Shown one piece after another: positions 51,301 to 60,003 of a DNA stretch of 64,000 nucleotides. The notes beneath the pieces were generated by a model. The model was not told the origin of the DNA. It saw nothing but the letters and a program-made list of their open reading frames with translations, and did no database searches. The stretch covers positions 186,001 through 250,000 of the forward strand of contig JAWKTT010000005.1 in the NCBI GenBank assembly GCA_041398965.1, in the 5' to 3' direction. The stretch is from JAWKTT01 sp041398965. Lineage in GTDB: Bacteria; Planctomycetota; Planctomycetia; Planctomycetales; Planctomycetaceae. Both the position numbers and the translations under genes were made by a program. The number at the start of each line of letters is the position of its first letter. The first letter of the stretch is position 1.

Positions 51301-51517
51301 CGCTGAGCGATTCTTCGAGCGGGCGCGTCACTAGTGTTTCGATCTCTTCTGGGCCGGCTCCCGGATAGAGGGTGGTGACTGTTACCGTCGGAAATTCAAG
51401 GTCCGGCATCAGGTCGACACTCAACCCCTTGAGAGCCATGACCCCTAAAAGTACGACGATCAAGCACGCCATCAATGTCGTGATCGGTCGAGCGATGGCG
51501 AGGCGAGTGGGTGACAT
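48332..51517 (-). CDS. RND-type multidrug efflux permease (AcrB/HAE1 family)
   Basis: A 1,061-residue inner-membrane pump of normal family length with 12 membrane helices in two sets and two large periplasmic loops. Conserved features include the N-terminal RPITTLMACLIVVLLGVMAL, PTVTVTTLYPGAGPEEIETL, GGLALGMGMLVDNSIVVLES (the proton-relay Asp segment in helix 4), the SLTPVLAAYWLGR segment and the second half GLIVLAGIAVNNAIVLVDYA. It exports hydrophobic compounds from the periplasm using the proton gradient. It follows the adaptor gene by 84 bp on the same strand. No outer-membrane channel gene is adjacent, so a TolC-like partner must be elsewhere. Confidence 0.93.
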   Translation of the reverse strand: MSPTRLAIARPITTLMACLIVVLLGVMALKGLSVDLMPDLEFPTVTVTTLYPGAGPEEIETLVTRPLEESLSGVTGFERLSSTSLEGSSSIRVQFRWGIDLDAAVADLRQAIDKVRNRLPDQVDAPVIRQYDANSSPIMYLGLSGDLTPARMTQMAERTILPRLEQLPGVARVGIRGSVQREIQVSLNRAKLESLGMGVNEVVNALQQENISRPGGRFQQGEINVLLRSRGDFRNLDEIRNVVVRHNADTVIRVGDVADVSDGIAELTELTRVNAEPGLMIYVFQQSGANTIDVSDAVQEAVAKLKDELTEGTLNIRLDKSDFIRQSISNIRESAIYGMGLAMIVLLLFLGSVRSTLLIAISMPLSVLATFVLIYFQGFSLNMVSFGGLALGMGMLVDNSIVVLESVFRKREEGLSETQAALEGTEEVAGAITASTLTTLIVFLPLIFIQGMTGVLLHQLAYVVSFSLLTSLISSLTLTPVLAAYWLGRQSAQKDPKSLESTADSVIASPGRRLIEGGLAKLVAIISRGTGIITGLGRWILTPFEIGYSKVLSACLSYPEIAVIPLLIAAAACIGLIPRVGSDFLPATEDGRLGVTGTMSAGIQLEALQQQTLKVEKILADAIPETVGTSVFIGDEASDGADWNQSRFIIQLSPRSERTRSADEIRRKIVKQIGPVAGMTINARVYNPLPMSRMFSSQEGDSLTVFIRGHDRATADDLAAEVMRQMKEVDGISNAELRSNKHRPELMIRVDHDKAALLGIRVRDITEAVETTIRGTVATVFREGGDEFDILVRLREEDRSTLANIGDITVATPTGKLVPLSNLVSLAPGDAPLSIDRLDRQRVLVVSATVDGRDLGAVVADLKERLTYIPVPEGFTINVGGDYEQQQESFVMLRNGFLLAVLLMYMIMASQFESLRDPLLILFSLPMAGVGVILVLVYWNTTLNVQSFIGLIVLAGIAVNNAIVLVDYANQLKLEHPETPIREIIHRAALRRFRPIVMTTLTTVLAMIPVAIGLGEGGELQSPMARVVIGGLFSATLMTLVLIPILIQFVTRQPTSPPRPA

Positions 51518-51601
51518 AGTCGCGGTCTCTTCGGTCGTAGCGTCTTGCTGTGAGCATGGTCAGGAAGCATGACGGGCAATGTCGTCACTTGAGTGGTGAC
51601 G

Positions 51602-52810
51602 TCAGGGGGTTTCGGTGGGGCCGTCGGTATGTGCCAGGGTGACGGGCCAAGTCGCTTCGATCACGTTGACTTCCTGGCCATGTTTCACCAGGCGACTCCC
51701 CAGGGTGATGACCTTTTCGCCGGGGGAGAGTCCAGAGAGTATCTCGACCAGTTCCCCGTTGTTGATGCCGGTTCGCACTTCACGTCTTTCGGCCAGTGAC
51801 TTCTTTGACTGATCACTGATGACGAAGACCGACTTCACGTCGTCCACTTCTAACAGAGCGGCAATTGGGACGACTTGCACCGATCGAGCTTCCCGAAAAT
51901 GGACTGCCACGCGGGCATGCATGCCGGGCTTCAGGTGACGTTCGAGATTGTTGAATTCCACATGGACCGCAGCGGTTCGGGTTGTCGGGTCGACGACAGG
52001 AGCGACACGGGAAACCTCACCGGAAAATTCAACACCGGGCCAGGCATCGACGGTCATGGTCGCTTTTTGCCCTTGTCGGACTCGTTCGTAATCTCGCTCG
52101 ATGACGTGGACCACCGTCTGTACGCGGTCGAGGTTGACGAGCCGGAGCAACGGCGTGTCGGGCTTCGCGAGGTCCCCCAGACTGGCGTAGCGCATCGCCA
52201 CTGTACCTGCGATGGGGGATTTGATGTGTAGGTCTTGAAGCCCCAGTTTTACCCGGGAGACCTCCGACTGTTTCTGTTCGACGAGTGCTCGTTGTAGAGC
52301 CGCGTTGGCGTCGGCCACTTCAACCAGCGCCTGAGCCTCTTCTAGCTGCTGACTGGTCGTTGCCCCTTCGCGAGCCAGTTCCTGATATCGTACCAACTGC
52401 CGCTGAGCCTGTTGACGTTGTGACTGTTGCGCCGCCAGTTCCGCTTCCGCAACCTTCAAGGCTGCCTCAGCCTGCTGAATGAGTTCGAATTGATCCGACT
52501 CGTCGAGCGAAATTGCGGCGACCCCTGCCGGGACTTCGTCCCCCAAATCGTAGGGCAGGGCAACGATGTAACCGCTGACACGAGACCGAAGTTCGACCTC
52601 TTTCAGAGGTTCGAGGCTCCCAATGAGATCGATGCGATCAGCGATTGGATGGTTCTTCACCGGAAGGACCTCGACGGCCAGGAGGTCGACGGGCCGTGCG
52701 GGTGGAGGGGCAGACATCAGGGCGACGGAGTCGAGATAGACCGTCCGCCATGCGAACCAGGCCGCTGCAATGGCCGCGAGTCCTAAGAGAAATCGCCATA
52801 CGTTCGTCAT
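51602..52810 (-). CDS. RND efflux periplasmic adaptor (membrane fusion protein)
   Basis: A 402-residue protein with an N-terminal membrane anchor (VWRFLLGLAAIAAAWFAWRT). The lipoyl/barrel-sandwich halves are VELRSRVSGYIVALPYDLGD and LGLQDLHIKSPIAGTVAMRY, separated by a coiled-coil hairpin at about residues 120-195 (LIQQAEAALKVAEAELAAQQ, LARYQELAREGATTSQQLEE-like). Beta-barrel and membrane-proximal domains follow (ATMTVDAWPGVEFSGEVSRV, LKPGMHARVAVHF, GLSPGEKVITLGS). It bridges the permease, encoded just downstream, to an outer-membrane channel. Both genes form one minus-strand operon. Confidence 0.92.
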   Translation of the reverse strand: MTNVWRFLLGLAAIAAAWFAWRTVYLDSVALMSAPPPARPVDLLAVEVLPVKNHPIADRIDLIGSLEPLKEVELRSRVSGYIVALPYDLGDEVPAGVAAISLDESDQFELIQQAEAALKVAEAELAAQQSQRQQAQRQLVRYQELAREGATTSQQLEEAQALVEVADANAALQRALVEQKQSEVSRVKLGLQDLHIKSPIAGTVAMRYASLGDLAKPDTPLLRLVNLDRVQTVVHVIERDYERVRQGQKATMTVDAWPGVEFSGEVSRVAPVVDPTTRTAAVHVEFNNLERHLKPGMHARVAVHFREARSVQVVPIAALLEVDDVKSVFVISDQSKKSLAERREVRTGINNGELVEILSGLSPGEKVITLGSRLVKHGQEVNVIEATWPVTLAHTDGPTETP

Positions 52811-53450
52811 GTTTGTCAGTCAGTTTGGCAGGAAGGAACGCCGGCGGGAATCTGGCTGGGAGCGCAGACGCTGACACATCAACAAATTGTCACGTAATGT
52901 TATTAGAACGGACGCCACCACCGAATTCTACTCTTGTATTGAATCTCTTGCGGGGGAATGTGGTTCCTCGTGGGTCGGCCCCCCATGTCATTCGGAAAAA
53001 CCGCGTGATTGGACCAGTCGAGTGCGGCGGTTGGTGACTTCGGATGGGGCCTGACGTGTGTCCCCCACAGTTCTCCGGGGGGCTTGTTGGTCCCGATTTT
53101 TATGTTCTGAGGGGGTGGCGAGATCGTGAAAATGCGTCGGAATGTGATGTCGCTACACCTTTCTTCGGAAAAGGTTGCAACCTAGAATGCACAGCCGAGG
53201 TAGCCAGCGGGCAGGCGATGCGATTTGTGGAGGGGGGCGGTCATGCTGTCATGGGTTGAGAGCGAAACGCGACAGACACCTTCACGAAGTGGCTCACTGA
53301 AACCAGGCTACGATCGATTTCCGAATCAGCTTCCGTCGTGTCTCGCAACCGGGCTTCGTGTCGCACGAAGCAGAGCGCAGGAATGGAACAGGACAGACCG
53401 TTCTTGGCGACTTTACTAATCCGACTTTCTGTCAACTGAAGGAACGATCC
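52811..53450. other. 640-bp gap between the RND operon and the next plus-strand gene
   Basis: Divergent promoters are expected here. I see no gene with a binding site and no strong hairpin; short frames on both strands lack coding character. Confidence 0.4.
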
Positions 53451-55172
53451 ATGTTATTTCAATTGCGGCGCGCCATGTTGCCGTGCCTGATGGCCTTGAC
53501 TCTCGGGTTGACGTTTTCCAAGAGCCAAGCGGCCGAACCAGTCCCGTCGGACCGTCTGCTTCCTCCCGGTGTGCTGATGTACGTCAGCGTCCCCAGCGTG
53601 CAGCAGTTTCAAGAACGCTATTCCCGGACCGGCTACGGCGAACTCATCCACGATCCGGCAATGGCTGAGGTCAAGGCTGAAGTGATGAAGGCGATCGACA
53701 AGGCGTCGAAAGAGATCGAAAACGAGATTGGAATCACCCTGGAAGACCTCTACAACATCCCCTCGGGCGAAGTCGCATTTGCGATGACCCCGTTGAAGGG
53801 AAAAGAGTTTGGTGGCGTTGCCTTCTTTAACTTTGGGGAGCACCAGAAGCAGTTTGAGGTTCTCGTCGACAAATTGGACGAGGCCCTCAAAGAGAATGGT
53901 TGGACTCGCAATGCAGAGTCGTTTGATGGAACGGAAATTGTCACCTGGAAGAATGCTGGAGAAGGACTGGGTAGCCTCTCCTACTTCCTCAAGGACACGA
54001 CGTTCGTCGCTTCGAATCAAGTGGCCTTGCTCGAAGGAGCGTTGGATCGTTGGGATGGGAAGCACAATCGTGTCTTCGCCGAAGACGAAGTCTACTCACA
54101 CGTCATGAAGCGCTGTGCCACTCGAAAAGACGGAGACTCTGCTGCCTATTGGTTCATCAACCCGATCAATCTGTTTCAGTCGGGGATGCAACTCGCTGCT
54201 CAGCAGAACAACGGTGCCGGGATGCAAATCGGCATGGTGACCGCCTTTCTGCCGATCCTGGGGATCGACAAACTTCGCGGGGCTGGGGGAACGATCGACA
54301 TGTCGACCGATGAATTCGATATCGAATCTCGCACGATGGTCTATCTCGATCAACCTGTGACAGGGGTCTACAATTTCTTCAACTGTCCACCCGCCGCTCC
54401 GGCACCACCGGCAATGCTCTCGGCAGACTTGGCTTCTCTCAGTTCGATGAACTGGGACGCAGCCAAGGCCTACAAGGCCGTTGAGGAGACCGTCGACAAA
54501 TTCCAAGGGCCGGGTATGTTTGCCCGTTTGATGGATCAGGCCGAAGAGAGCCCCAATGGTCCGGGCCTGCATCCTAAGAAGGACTTCATTGATCTGCTCG
54601 GTGGTGGGGTCTACATGATCCAGAATCCCCCCAAACTCGATAATCCAGAACAACCTCAACTCACCATCCTGCTAGGGTTGAAGAATGAGCAACGGATGAC
54701 AGAAGTGATGGCGAAGATCGCCGACATGGATGGACTCCCGATCATCACACGTGACTTCCGAGGAATCAAGATTTACGAGTCGGAAGAGACGGGATCAGAA
54801 GTGCAACCAGCCATGGCTGTCGCCAAGGGGCACCTCATTATCAGCTTTGACGTTGAAATGCTGGAAACGCTGCTTCGCAATGACCCAGGAGCTGATTCGT
54901 TGATGAAGTCGGAGCAATTCCAACAGGTTGCCAAGTCATTCCCCAAAGAGGTGTCGACATACGCCTTCCAGCGGACCGACATCATGGCGGAAGGGGCCTA
55001 TGAGATGATTCGTAAAGCGGCCATGGAACAAGGGGGAAATGCCGACTTCGATTTCAGCAAGCTCCCCCCCTTCGATTCGATTCGTAAGTATTTTGGTCTG
55101 AGTGGAGGTTATTCGGTCCCTGACGAGCATGGCGTCTACATGGTCTCGTTCGGACTGAAACCCGCAATTTAG
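53451..55172 (+). CDS. Exported planctomycete protein of unknown function
   Basis: ATG at 53451 with GAAGGA upstream gives about 573 residues and a signal peptide (MLPCLMALTLGLTFSKSQAA); the longer frame is not supported. The mature protein is globular alpha/beta with DRLLPPGVLMYVSVPSVQQF at its start, MAFAMTPLKGKE-like strands, and repeated phrases of the type LLEGALDRWDGKH and LLGLKNEQRMTEVMAKIADM. The opening (LPPGVLMYVSVPS followed by self-similar halves) resembles DUF3352-type exported proteins that are common in planctomycetes. No catalytic motif is evident. A strong terminator hairpin follows. Confidence 0.72.
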   Translation: MLFQLRRAMLPCLMALTLGLTFSKSQAAEPVPSDRLLPPGVLMYVSVPSVQQFQERYSRTGYGELIHDPAMAEVKAEVMKAIDKASKEIENEIGITLEDLYNIPSGEVAFAMTPLKGKEFGGVAFFNFGEHQKQFEVLVDKLDEALKENGWTRNAESFDGTEIVTWKNAGEGLGSLSYFLKDTTFVASNQVALLEGALDRWDGKHNRVFAEDEVYSHVMKRCATRKDGDSAAYWFINPINLFQSGMQLAAQQNNGAGMQIGMVTAFLPILGIDKLRGAGGTIDMSTDEFDIESRTMVYLDQPVTGVYNFFNCPPAAPAPPAMLSADLASLSSMNWDAAKAYKAVEETVDKFQGPGMFARLMDQAEESPNGPGLHPKKDFIDLLGGGVYMIQNPPKLDNPEQPQLTILLGLKNEQRMTEVMAKIADMDGLPIITRDFRGIKIYESEETGSEVQPAMAVAKGHLIISFDVEMLETLLRNDPGADSLMKSEQFQQVAKSFPKEVSTYAFQRTDIMAEGAYEMIRKAAMEQGGNADFDFSKLPPFDSIRKYFGLSGGYSVPDEHGVYMVSFGLKPAI

Positions 55173-55322
55173 AAACCAGCATGTGAACGCGGTTTGGGAC
55201 TCAGTGTGTGGACGCGTCTGCCGACAGGAGACCCCATCTCCCCCCGCAGACGCCGATTCTCCCAAGCGACGACCATCTGTTTCATTTGGTTGGAACATTC
55301 TTGAGAGATTCTTCGAAACTCG

Positions 55323-55355
55323 CAGCCGCCGACGGTGTTTCACCTTCGGCGGCTG
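55323..55355 (+). terminator. Rho-independent terminator
   Basis: CAGCCGCCGA (55323-55332) pairs with TCGGCGGCTG (55346-55355). The stem continues inward after one mismatch with GGTG/CACC around a TTT loop and is followed by TTTCG. It lies 150 bp after the preceding stop codon. Confidence 0.75.
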
Positions 55356-55425
55356 TTTCGTAGGATCATGTCTTCATTATGACACGAGTCCACTCCTCTT
55401 TTCCCACTAACACAGGAATTCGATC

Positions 55426-56601
55426 ATGGCGATGAAACGTGTGCTCCTTTCGGCCGTATTGCTGGCCGCCAGTCCCTTATTTGCCGACGATGCCGGCAGA
55501 CCAGCCGAGTTGTTCAAGAAGCTCGACAAAGACGGCGACTCACAGTTGACCCGAGATGAGATTCCGGAAGAACAGGTTCGCTTTTTCGAGCGACTGGTGC
55601 GGGTTGGCGACAAGAACGAAGATGGCAAGTTGACTGCCGACGAATTCGCAAAGGGACTCACCAGCCAAGAACCTCCGCGTGATGTCCCCCGCGAAGGGAC
55701 GCTGCGTGGCGAGGGTCCAGCAGGTGCCCGTCCAGATGGACGTCCCCAGTTTCAGCCGGGCGAGATGTTCAAGCGATGGGACTCGAATCAAGATGGCAAG
55801 GTGACGCTCGATGAGCTTCCGGAAGCGGCTCGCGAACGGATGAAGCCATTGTTCGAGCGACTCGGGAAAGACTCCTTCACCCAGGCCGACCTCGAACGGT
55901 TGCGACCTCAAGGGGACGGTGCTCAGGCACGTCCTGACAAGGCCGCGATGATCGCTCGGTTGAAGGAAATGGATTCCAATGGCGACGGAAAGCTGACCCC
56001 TCAAGAAGCTCCCGAGCGATTCAAGGAACGGATCAACGCTGTCTTAGAGCGTACCGGTGGAGACTCAGTCGACATCGAGTCAGTCGTGGCCCTTATCGAA
56101 CGCGAAGGTGACCGTCCACGACCCGAAGGTGCTCGACCCGACGGAGACCGCCCTCGCCCAGAGGGTGCCCGAGAAGGTGATCGGCCCCGTCCCGAGGGTG
56201 CTCGGGAAGGGGATCGGCCTCGCCCGGAAGGACAGCCACGCGAGGGTGATCGTCCACGTCCCGAGGGGGGACCACGTGATGGAGAACGTCCCGGATCGCC
56301 ACCGCCGCGCCCCGCTTTCTTCCGAGCTTGGGACTCGAACAACGATGGGCGTCTGAGCCGGGAAGAAGTCGAAAAGGCTGCACAGTCCTTCAAGCAACTC
56401 GACACCAACAACGACGGATTCCTTGATCCTCAAGAATTGATGGGAGGCCCGCGCCCTCGACCCGAAGGAGACCGTCCCCGTCCAGAAGGTGCTCGTGAGG
56501 GTGACCGCCCTCGTCCAGAAGGTGCTCGTGAGGGTGACCGTCCCCGTCCAGAGGGTGCCCGTGAGGGTGACCGCCCTCGACCTGAGGGCGAACGCAAGTA
56601 G
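55426..56601 (+). CDS. Exported EF-hand protein with tandem Pro-Arg-Glu-Gly repeats
   Basis: A 391-residue protein with a signal peptide (MAMKRVLLSAVLLAASPLFA) and AGGA eight bases before the ATG. It has six EF-hand loops of the form DxDxDG: DKDGDSQLTRDE, DKNEDGKLTADE, DSNQDGKVTLDE, DSNGDGKLTPQE, DSNNDGRLSREE and DTNNDGFLDPQE. Between the fourth and fifth, and again at the C-terminus, come tandem copies of an 11-residue unit GDRPRPEGARE. These are nearly identical at DNA level, so copy number may vary. EF-hand proteins of this kind are exported calcium binders in planctomycetes. The repeat arms should be extended and highly charged, perhaps wall- or matrix-binding. Confidence 0.85.
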   Translation: MAMKRVLLSAVLLAASPLFADDAGRPAELFKKLDKDGDSQLTRDEIPEEQVRFFERLVRVGDKNEDGKLTADEFAKGLTSQEPPRDVPREGTLRGEGPAGARPDGRPQFQPGEMFKRWDSNQDGKVTLDELPEAARERMKPLFERLGKDSFTQADLERLRPQGDGAQARPDKAAMIARLKEMDSNGDGKLTPQEAPERFKERINAVLERTGGDSVDIESVVALIEREGDRPRPEGARPDGDRPRPEGAREGDRPRPEGAREGDRPRPEGQPREGDRPRPEGGPRDGERPGSPPPRPAFFRAWDSNNDGRLSREEVEKAAQSFKQLDTNNDGFLDPQELMGGPRPRPEGDRPRPEGAREGDRPRPEGAREGDRPRPEGAREGDRPRPEGERK

Positions 56602-56690
56602 TCGATCGCACGAATCCATCGGCAACACATAAGGCGGACAGCTTTGTCCGTCGAGTGGGGCGAGGATCGGCATCCGAGCGTTATCAATCA

Positions 56691-56728
56691 GAAACGCCAC
56701 TCGGCTCCAACGAGCTGAGTGGCGTTTC
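56691..56728. terminator. Bidirectional terminator between the EF-hand gene and aspS
   Basis: GAAACGCCACTCGGCTC (56691-56707) pairs with GAGCTGAGTGGCGTTTC (56712-56728) with one mismatch and a 4-nt loop, followed by CTGTTTTTACC on the plus strand. It serves two convergent genes. Confidence 0.78.
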
Positions 56729-56798
56729 CTGTTTTTACCGATGCGTCCGACCCGGATGTCGTGTCGGTTACCGACTTCCGAGCGACACGTTGCAGCCG

Positions 56799-58613
56799 CT
56801 ATTTCTTTCCCGCAGGGGGGAGGTCAAGCTTGATGTGCAGGTCGCGGAGTTGACGGTCATCGACCTGTGAAGGGGCGCCGTTCATCAAGTCGCTGGCACG
56901 CTGAGTTTTCGGGAAGGCGATGACGTCGCGGATGTTCTCCGAACCAGCCATCAACATCACCCAGCGGTCGAGGCCCAACGCGATGCCGCCATGCGGCGGT
57001 GCGCCGTAACGCAACGCTTCCAGCAAGAACCCGAAGCGCCGCTCTGCCTCATCGGCGGGGATGTTCATCAGGTCGAACACCTTCTGCTGAATCTTGGGGT
57101 CGTGGATACGAACGCTGCCACTCGCGGCCTCGTAGCCATTGCAGATAAGGTCATAGGACTGCGCCCGAATCTTCCCCGGATCGGTGTCGATATACCCTTC
57201 GTCTTCGGGGTGAATCGCACAAAAGGGATGATGCTCGGCATCCCAACGGTTTTCATCGGGGTTCCAAGTGAAGAGCGGGAAGTCGAGCACCCAAGCACAA
57301 TTGATCGTGCTGGGGTCGTACAGCTGCATGTCCTTGGCGACAAAGGTCCGCAAGGCAGCCAACGCCGCACAAGAGACCTTCCAACTGTCGGCAACGAAGA
57401 CCAACAAGTCCCCTTCTTCCCCCTGCATCCGCTCGACAAGGGCGGCTTGTTGACCGTCGTCGAAGAACTTGGCGATCGACGAATCGAGCCTTCCGCCCGT
57501 CACTTTGAAGTAAGCCAGCCCCTTTGCCCCGTACTCGCCGACAAGGTTTTTCATGTCGTTGTCGAGAATTCGACGGCTGTAACGCTCGGCCCCTCCCTTG
57601 ATGCACAGGCCCCGCACATGCTTCCCATCGGCAACGGTGTTCTTGAACACACCAAAAGCGGAGTCAGCGACAAGGTCACTAATCTCGGTGATTTCCAGGC
57701 CATAACGAAGGTCGGGCTTATCGCTACCGAAACGACGCATCAGGTCATGATAGGCGTAGCGCGGTACGTCCCCCAGTTCGACCCCCTTCAGTCCCCGAAC
57801 CACGGTTTGCAGCAGTCCATCGATGGTCGAGAGAATGTCTTCACGCTCGATAAACGCCATCTCGACGTCGATCTGCGTGAACTCTGGCTGACGGTCGGCT
57901 CGGAGGTCTTCGTCACGGAAACAGCGGGCGATCTGCATGTAGCGATCGTATCCGGCGACCATCAGGATTTGCTTAAACAGTTGTGGAGATTGCGGAAGTG
58001 CATAGAAGGCACCGTCATGCACGCGGCTCGGCACAAGATAGTCACGCGCTCCTTCCGGTGTGCTGCGTCCGAGGATTGGCGTTTCGATGTCGAGAAAGCC
58101 GTGCGAGTCGAAATAGTCGCGGACAAGCTTGGTCAGCCGATGGCGGAGGAGCATGTTCTCCTGCAGCGACTGGCGTCGCAGATCGATATACCGATATTGC
58201 AACCGCAACTCTTCATTCGGGAGGCTCTCTCCGTTTGGCTCGAAGGGAGGCGTCTTGCTTTTATTGAGAACGGTCAGTGCCGTGACACGAAGTTCAACCT
58301 CGCCGGTCTGGAGCTTGGGGTTGACCATGTCGGCTGGTCGGGCGACAACTTCGCCGGTCACTTGAATAACGTCTTCATATCGCAGGTGTCTTGCGATACT
58401 TTGCGTATCGCTCCCATCTTCAAGGTTGAACTTGACTTGCGTTTTTCCATAGCGGTCACGGAGGTCTATGAAGACGATCCCGGCGTGATCCCGATATTTA
58501 TCGACCCAGCCACAGAGAGTGGCTGTCTGCCCGGCATGTTCCCGGCGGAGTTCGCCACAGGTTTTGGTGCGCAACACGAGAATAGTTCCTGAGTGAAGGT
58601 GGTCTGCCCGCAC
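56799..58613 (-). CDS. aspS: Aspartyl-tRNA synthetase (bacterial type, with GAD insertion)
   Basis: A 604-residue class II synthetase, the usual bacterial length. The N-terminal OB-fold anticodon-binding domain covers residues 12-110 (LCGWVDKYRDHAGIVFIDLR). Catalytic motifs: ETPILGRSTPEGARDYLVPS, the motif 2 region YMQIARCFRDEDLRADRQPE with FTQIDVEMAF, and motif 3 GGIALGLDRWVMLMAG near the end. The bacterial GAD insertion domain lies at about 300-430. It charges tRNA-Asp (or tRNA-Asn as well if the organism uses the indirect route, which cannot be told here). GTG at 58613 is the apparent start. It is monocistronic. Confidence 0.96.
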   Translation of the reverse strand: MRADHLHSGTILVLRTKTCGELRREHAGQTATLCGWVDKYRDHAGIVFIDLRDRYGKTQVKFNLEDGSDTQSIARHLRYEDVIQVTGEVVARPADMVNPKLQTGEVELRVTALTVLNKSKTPPFEPNGESLPNEELRLQYRYIDLRRQSLQENMLLRHRLTKLVRDYFDSHGFLDIETPILGRSTPEGARDYLVPSRVHDGAFYALPQSPQLFKQILMVAGYDRYMQIARCFRDEDLRADRQPEFTQIDVEMAFIEREDILSTIDGLLQTVVRGLKGVELGDVPRYAYHDLMRRFGSDKPDLRYGLEITEISDLVADSAFGVFKNTVADGKHVRGLCIKGGAERYSRRILDNDMKNLVGEYGAKGLAYFKVTGGRLDSSIAKFFDDGQQAALVERMQGEEGDLLVFVADSWKVSCAALAALRTFVAKDMQLYDPSTINCAWVLDFPLFTWNPDENRWDAEHHPFCAIHPEDEGYIDTDPGKIRAQSYDLICNGYEAASGSVRIHDPKIQQKVFDLMNIPADEAERRFGFLLEALRYGAPPHGGIALGLDRWVMLMAGSENIRDVIAFPKTQRASDLMNGAPSQVDDRQLRDLHIKLDLPPAGKK

Positions 58614-58867
58614 TGAGTCTTCGGCGAGCGAGAGGGCATTATAGGAGACCCCCTAGCCGCCGCAATGTTCACTGCAAAACGACGGTTGAGAGCTTCCGAG
58701 TCTCCCGTGTGAGGTCCTCACCGCTTGTGTTGATCTCGACAAGCAGTGCTCAATCCGGAGTTGCTTCGGCGGGAAAATGCCTTTGTCAACAGGCGAACAC
58801 CCCAGAACCGCAAGGGGAAGCGGAACCAGGGTGTTGGCTGCATCACGACAAAATCCGGGAGCGCGGG

Positions 58868-59569
58868 TTACCAGACGATGTTGACGTTCTGGCTGGCTGG
58901 ACCACGATAGTACCAAGGGGCACGGTAGCTATAGAACGGATGACGCACATGCGATCCCCCTCCAAAGGCACCGGTGTAAGGTGTTCCCCCACCAACCGCA
59001 TAGGGCGAACTGTCCATGCCGTAACTGCCAGAGTCCCCATAGTAGACACTTCCAGCGGCGAATTGACTGATGCTCGAGTTCATGTTTCCGCCGTTCTGGC
59101 AGCCGCAACTTGAAGGCTGCGGGCCGTAACCCGGTTGAGCCGATTCGTAGTGAATTCCGTGGTCGTACGAGTCGTACGAATCTCGGGACATCATGGGCTC
59201 GCTGTAGGCTGGTGTGTTGTGGATCATTTCGTTGTCGACTGGTCCACTGTGCGAGTATGGTGCGTCGTAGCTTGGGGACGCGTCGTTGTAGGATGGACCA
59301 TTGTCATACGAAGGGCTGCTTCCGTAGCCGGGAGCGTTGCCAGGGAGATCGTTGTGGTAGAGGTTGTCATCTCCCCGCATCGTTGGTCGCGGTTCGACGA
59401 ATCGAGGTTGCGAATCGCTCCCGGAAGCACCCAATCCGGGGCCGTTGTCGGGGGTTGGCTGAATCGCATGGGACGGCAAAGAAGGAAGGGACGGATCATC
59501 GGCAGGCAACTGGGTCGCAAGGAGAACTCCCGCAACAATCAGTCCACCAAGTGCGAACAGGCGACTCAT
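58868..59569 (-). CDS. Small exported Ser/Tyr/Gly/Pro-rich hypothetical protein
   Basis: A 233-residue protein with GGAGAG before the ATG and a signal peptide (LFALGGLIVAGVLLATQLPA). The mature part is low-complexity: runs such as GYGSSPSYDNGPSYNDASPS and YDSYDHGIHYESAQPGYGPQ, with a short Cys pair in SSCGCQNGG and a Tyr/Trp-rich end (FYSYRAPWYYRG). Such sequences are usually disordered and may form extracellular matrix or crosslinked surface material. I recognise no family. It lies downstream of a divergent gap and is followed by aspS. Confidence 0.65.
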   Translation of the reverse strand: MSRLFALGGLIVAGVLLATQLPADDPSLPSLPSHAIQPTPDNGPGLGASGSDSQPRFVEPRPTMRGDDNLYHNDLPGNAPGYGSSPSYDNGPSYNDASPSYDAPYSHSGPVDNEMIHNTPAYSEPMMSRDSYDSYDHGIHYESAQPGYGPQPSSCGCQNGGNMNSSISQFAAGSVYYGDSGSYGMDSSPYAVGGGTPYTGAFGGGSHVRHPFYSYRAPWYYRGPASQNVNIVW

Positions 59570-60003
59570 GACAACAGCTCTCCTGAGTGACGGCTCACAG
59601 CAATGCTGTTGAACCTAAGGGCGATATCGATTCTCAAGCGGCCAACCGTCAACAATGCCGACTCTCATGGAGTTGCCAGACTGTCTGGCCTTTCGCCATA
59701 GATGGCGTTGCGGTTCAACGTTTGGAATTGGCTGCCTGCGAGAAAAACAGACTTCTGATCGATGCTAACGTGGCTCCAAGACCATTGGCGAGGGGGAGTT
59801 GATCGGATTGAGTCGACTCTGAGCGGCACAATCTGCTTGTAGCGATTGTGCGGGTTCCTCGGGCCGAGAAAGTTGCCCTGAATCTCGCGGGGCCAGGATG
59901 CTGATAAGAGATAGACGAATGGAATCATCCCTGATCGATCGGCTGTCTGCTCTCCGCAGCCTTCTGTTTGGTCGTATGTCCTACTGAGTGAGGAGTCACC
60001 TCA
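59570..60003. other. 434-bp divergent gap with an 8-bp hairpin
   Basis: Between two divergently transcribed small exported proteins. GCACAATC (59826-59833) and GATTGTGC (59844-59851) form a perfect 8-bp stem with a 10-nt loop. Otherwise I see nothing; promoters for both genes are expected. Confidence 0.45.

Noticed and set aside
49388..51334. 648-residue open frame on the plus strand
   Set aside because: It lies wholly antisense to the RND permease gene, has a composition rich in His/Arg/Asp with no recognisable domain, and arises from codon bias of the real gene.
56991..58592. 533-residue open frame on the plus strand
   Set aside because: It is antisense to aspS, whose catalytic motifs are unmistakable; the plus-strand translation shows no family features.
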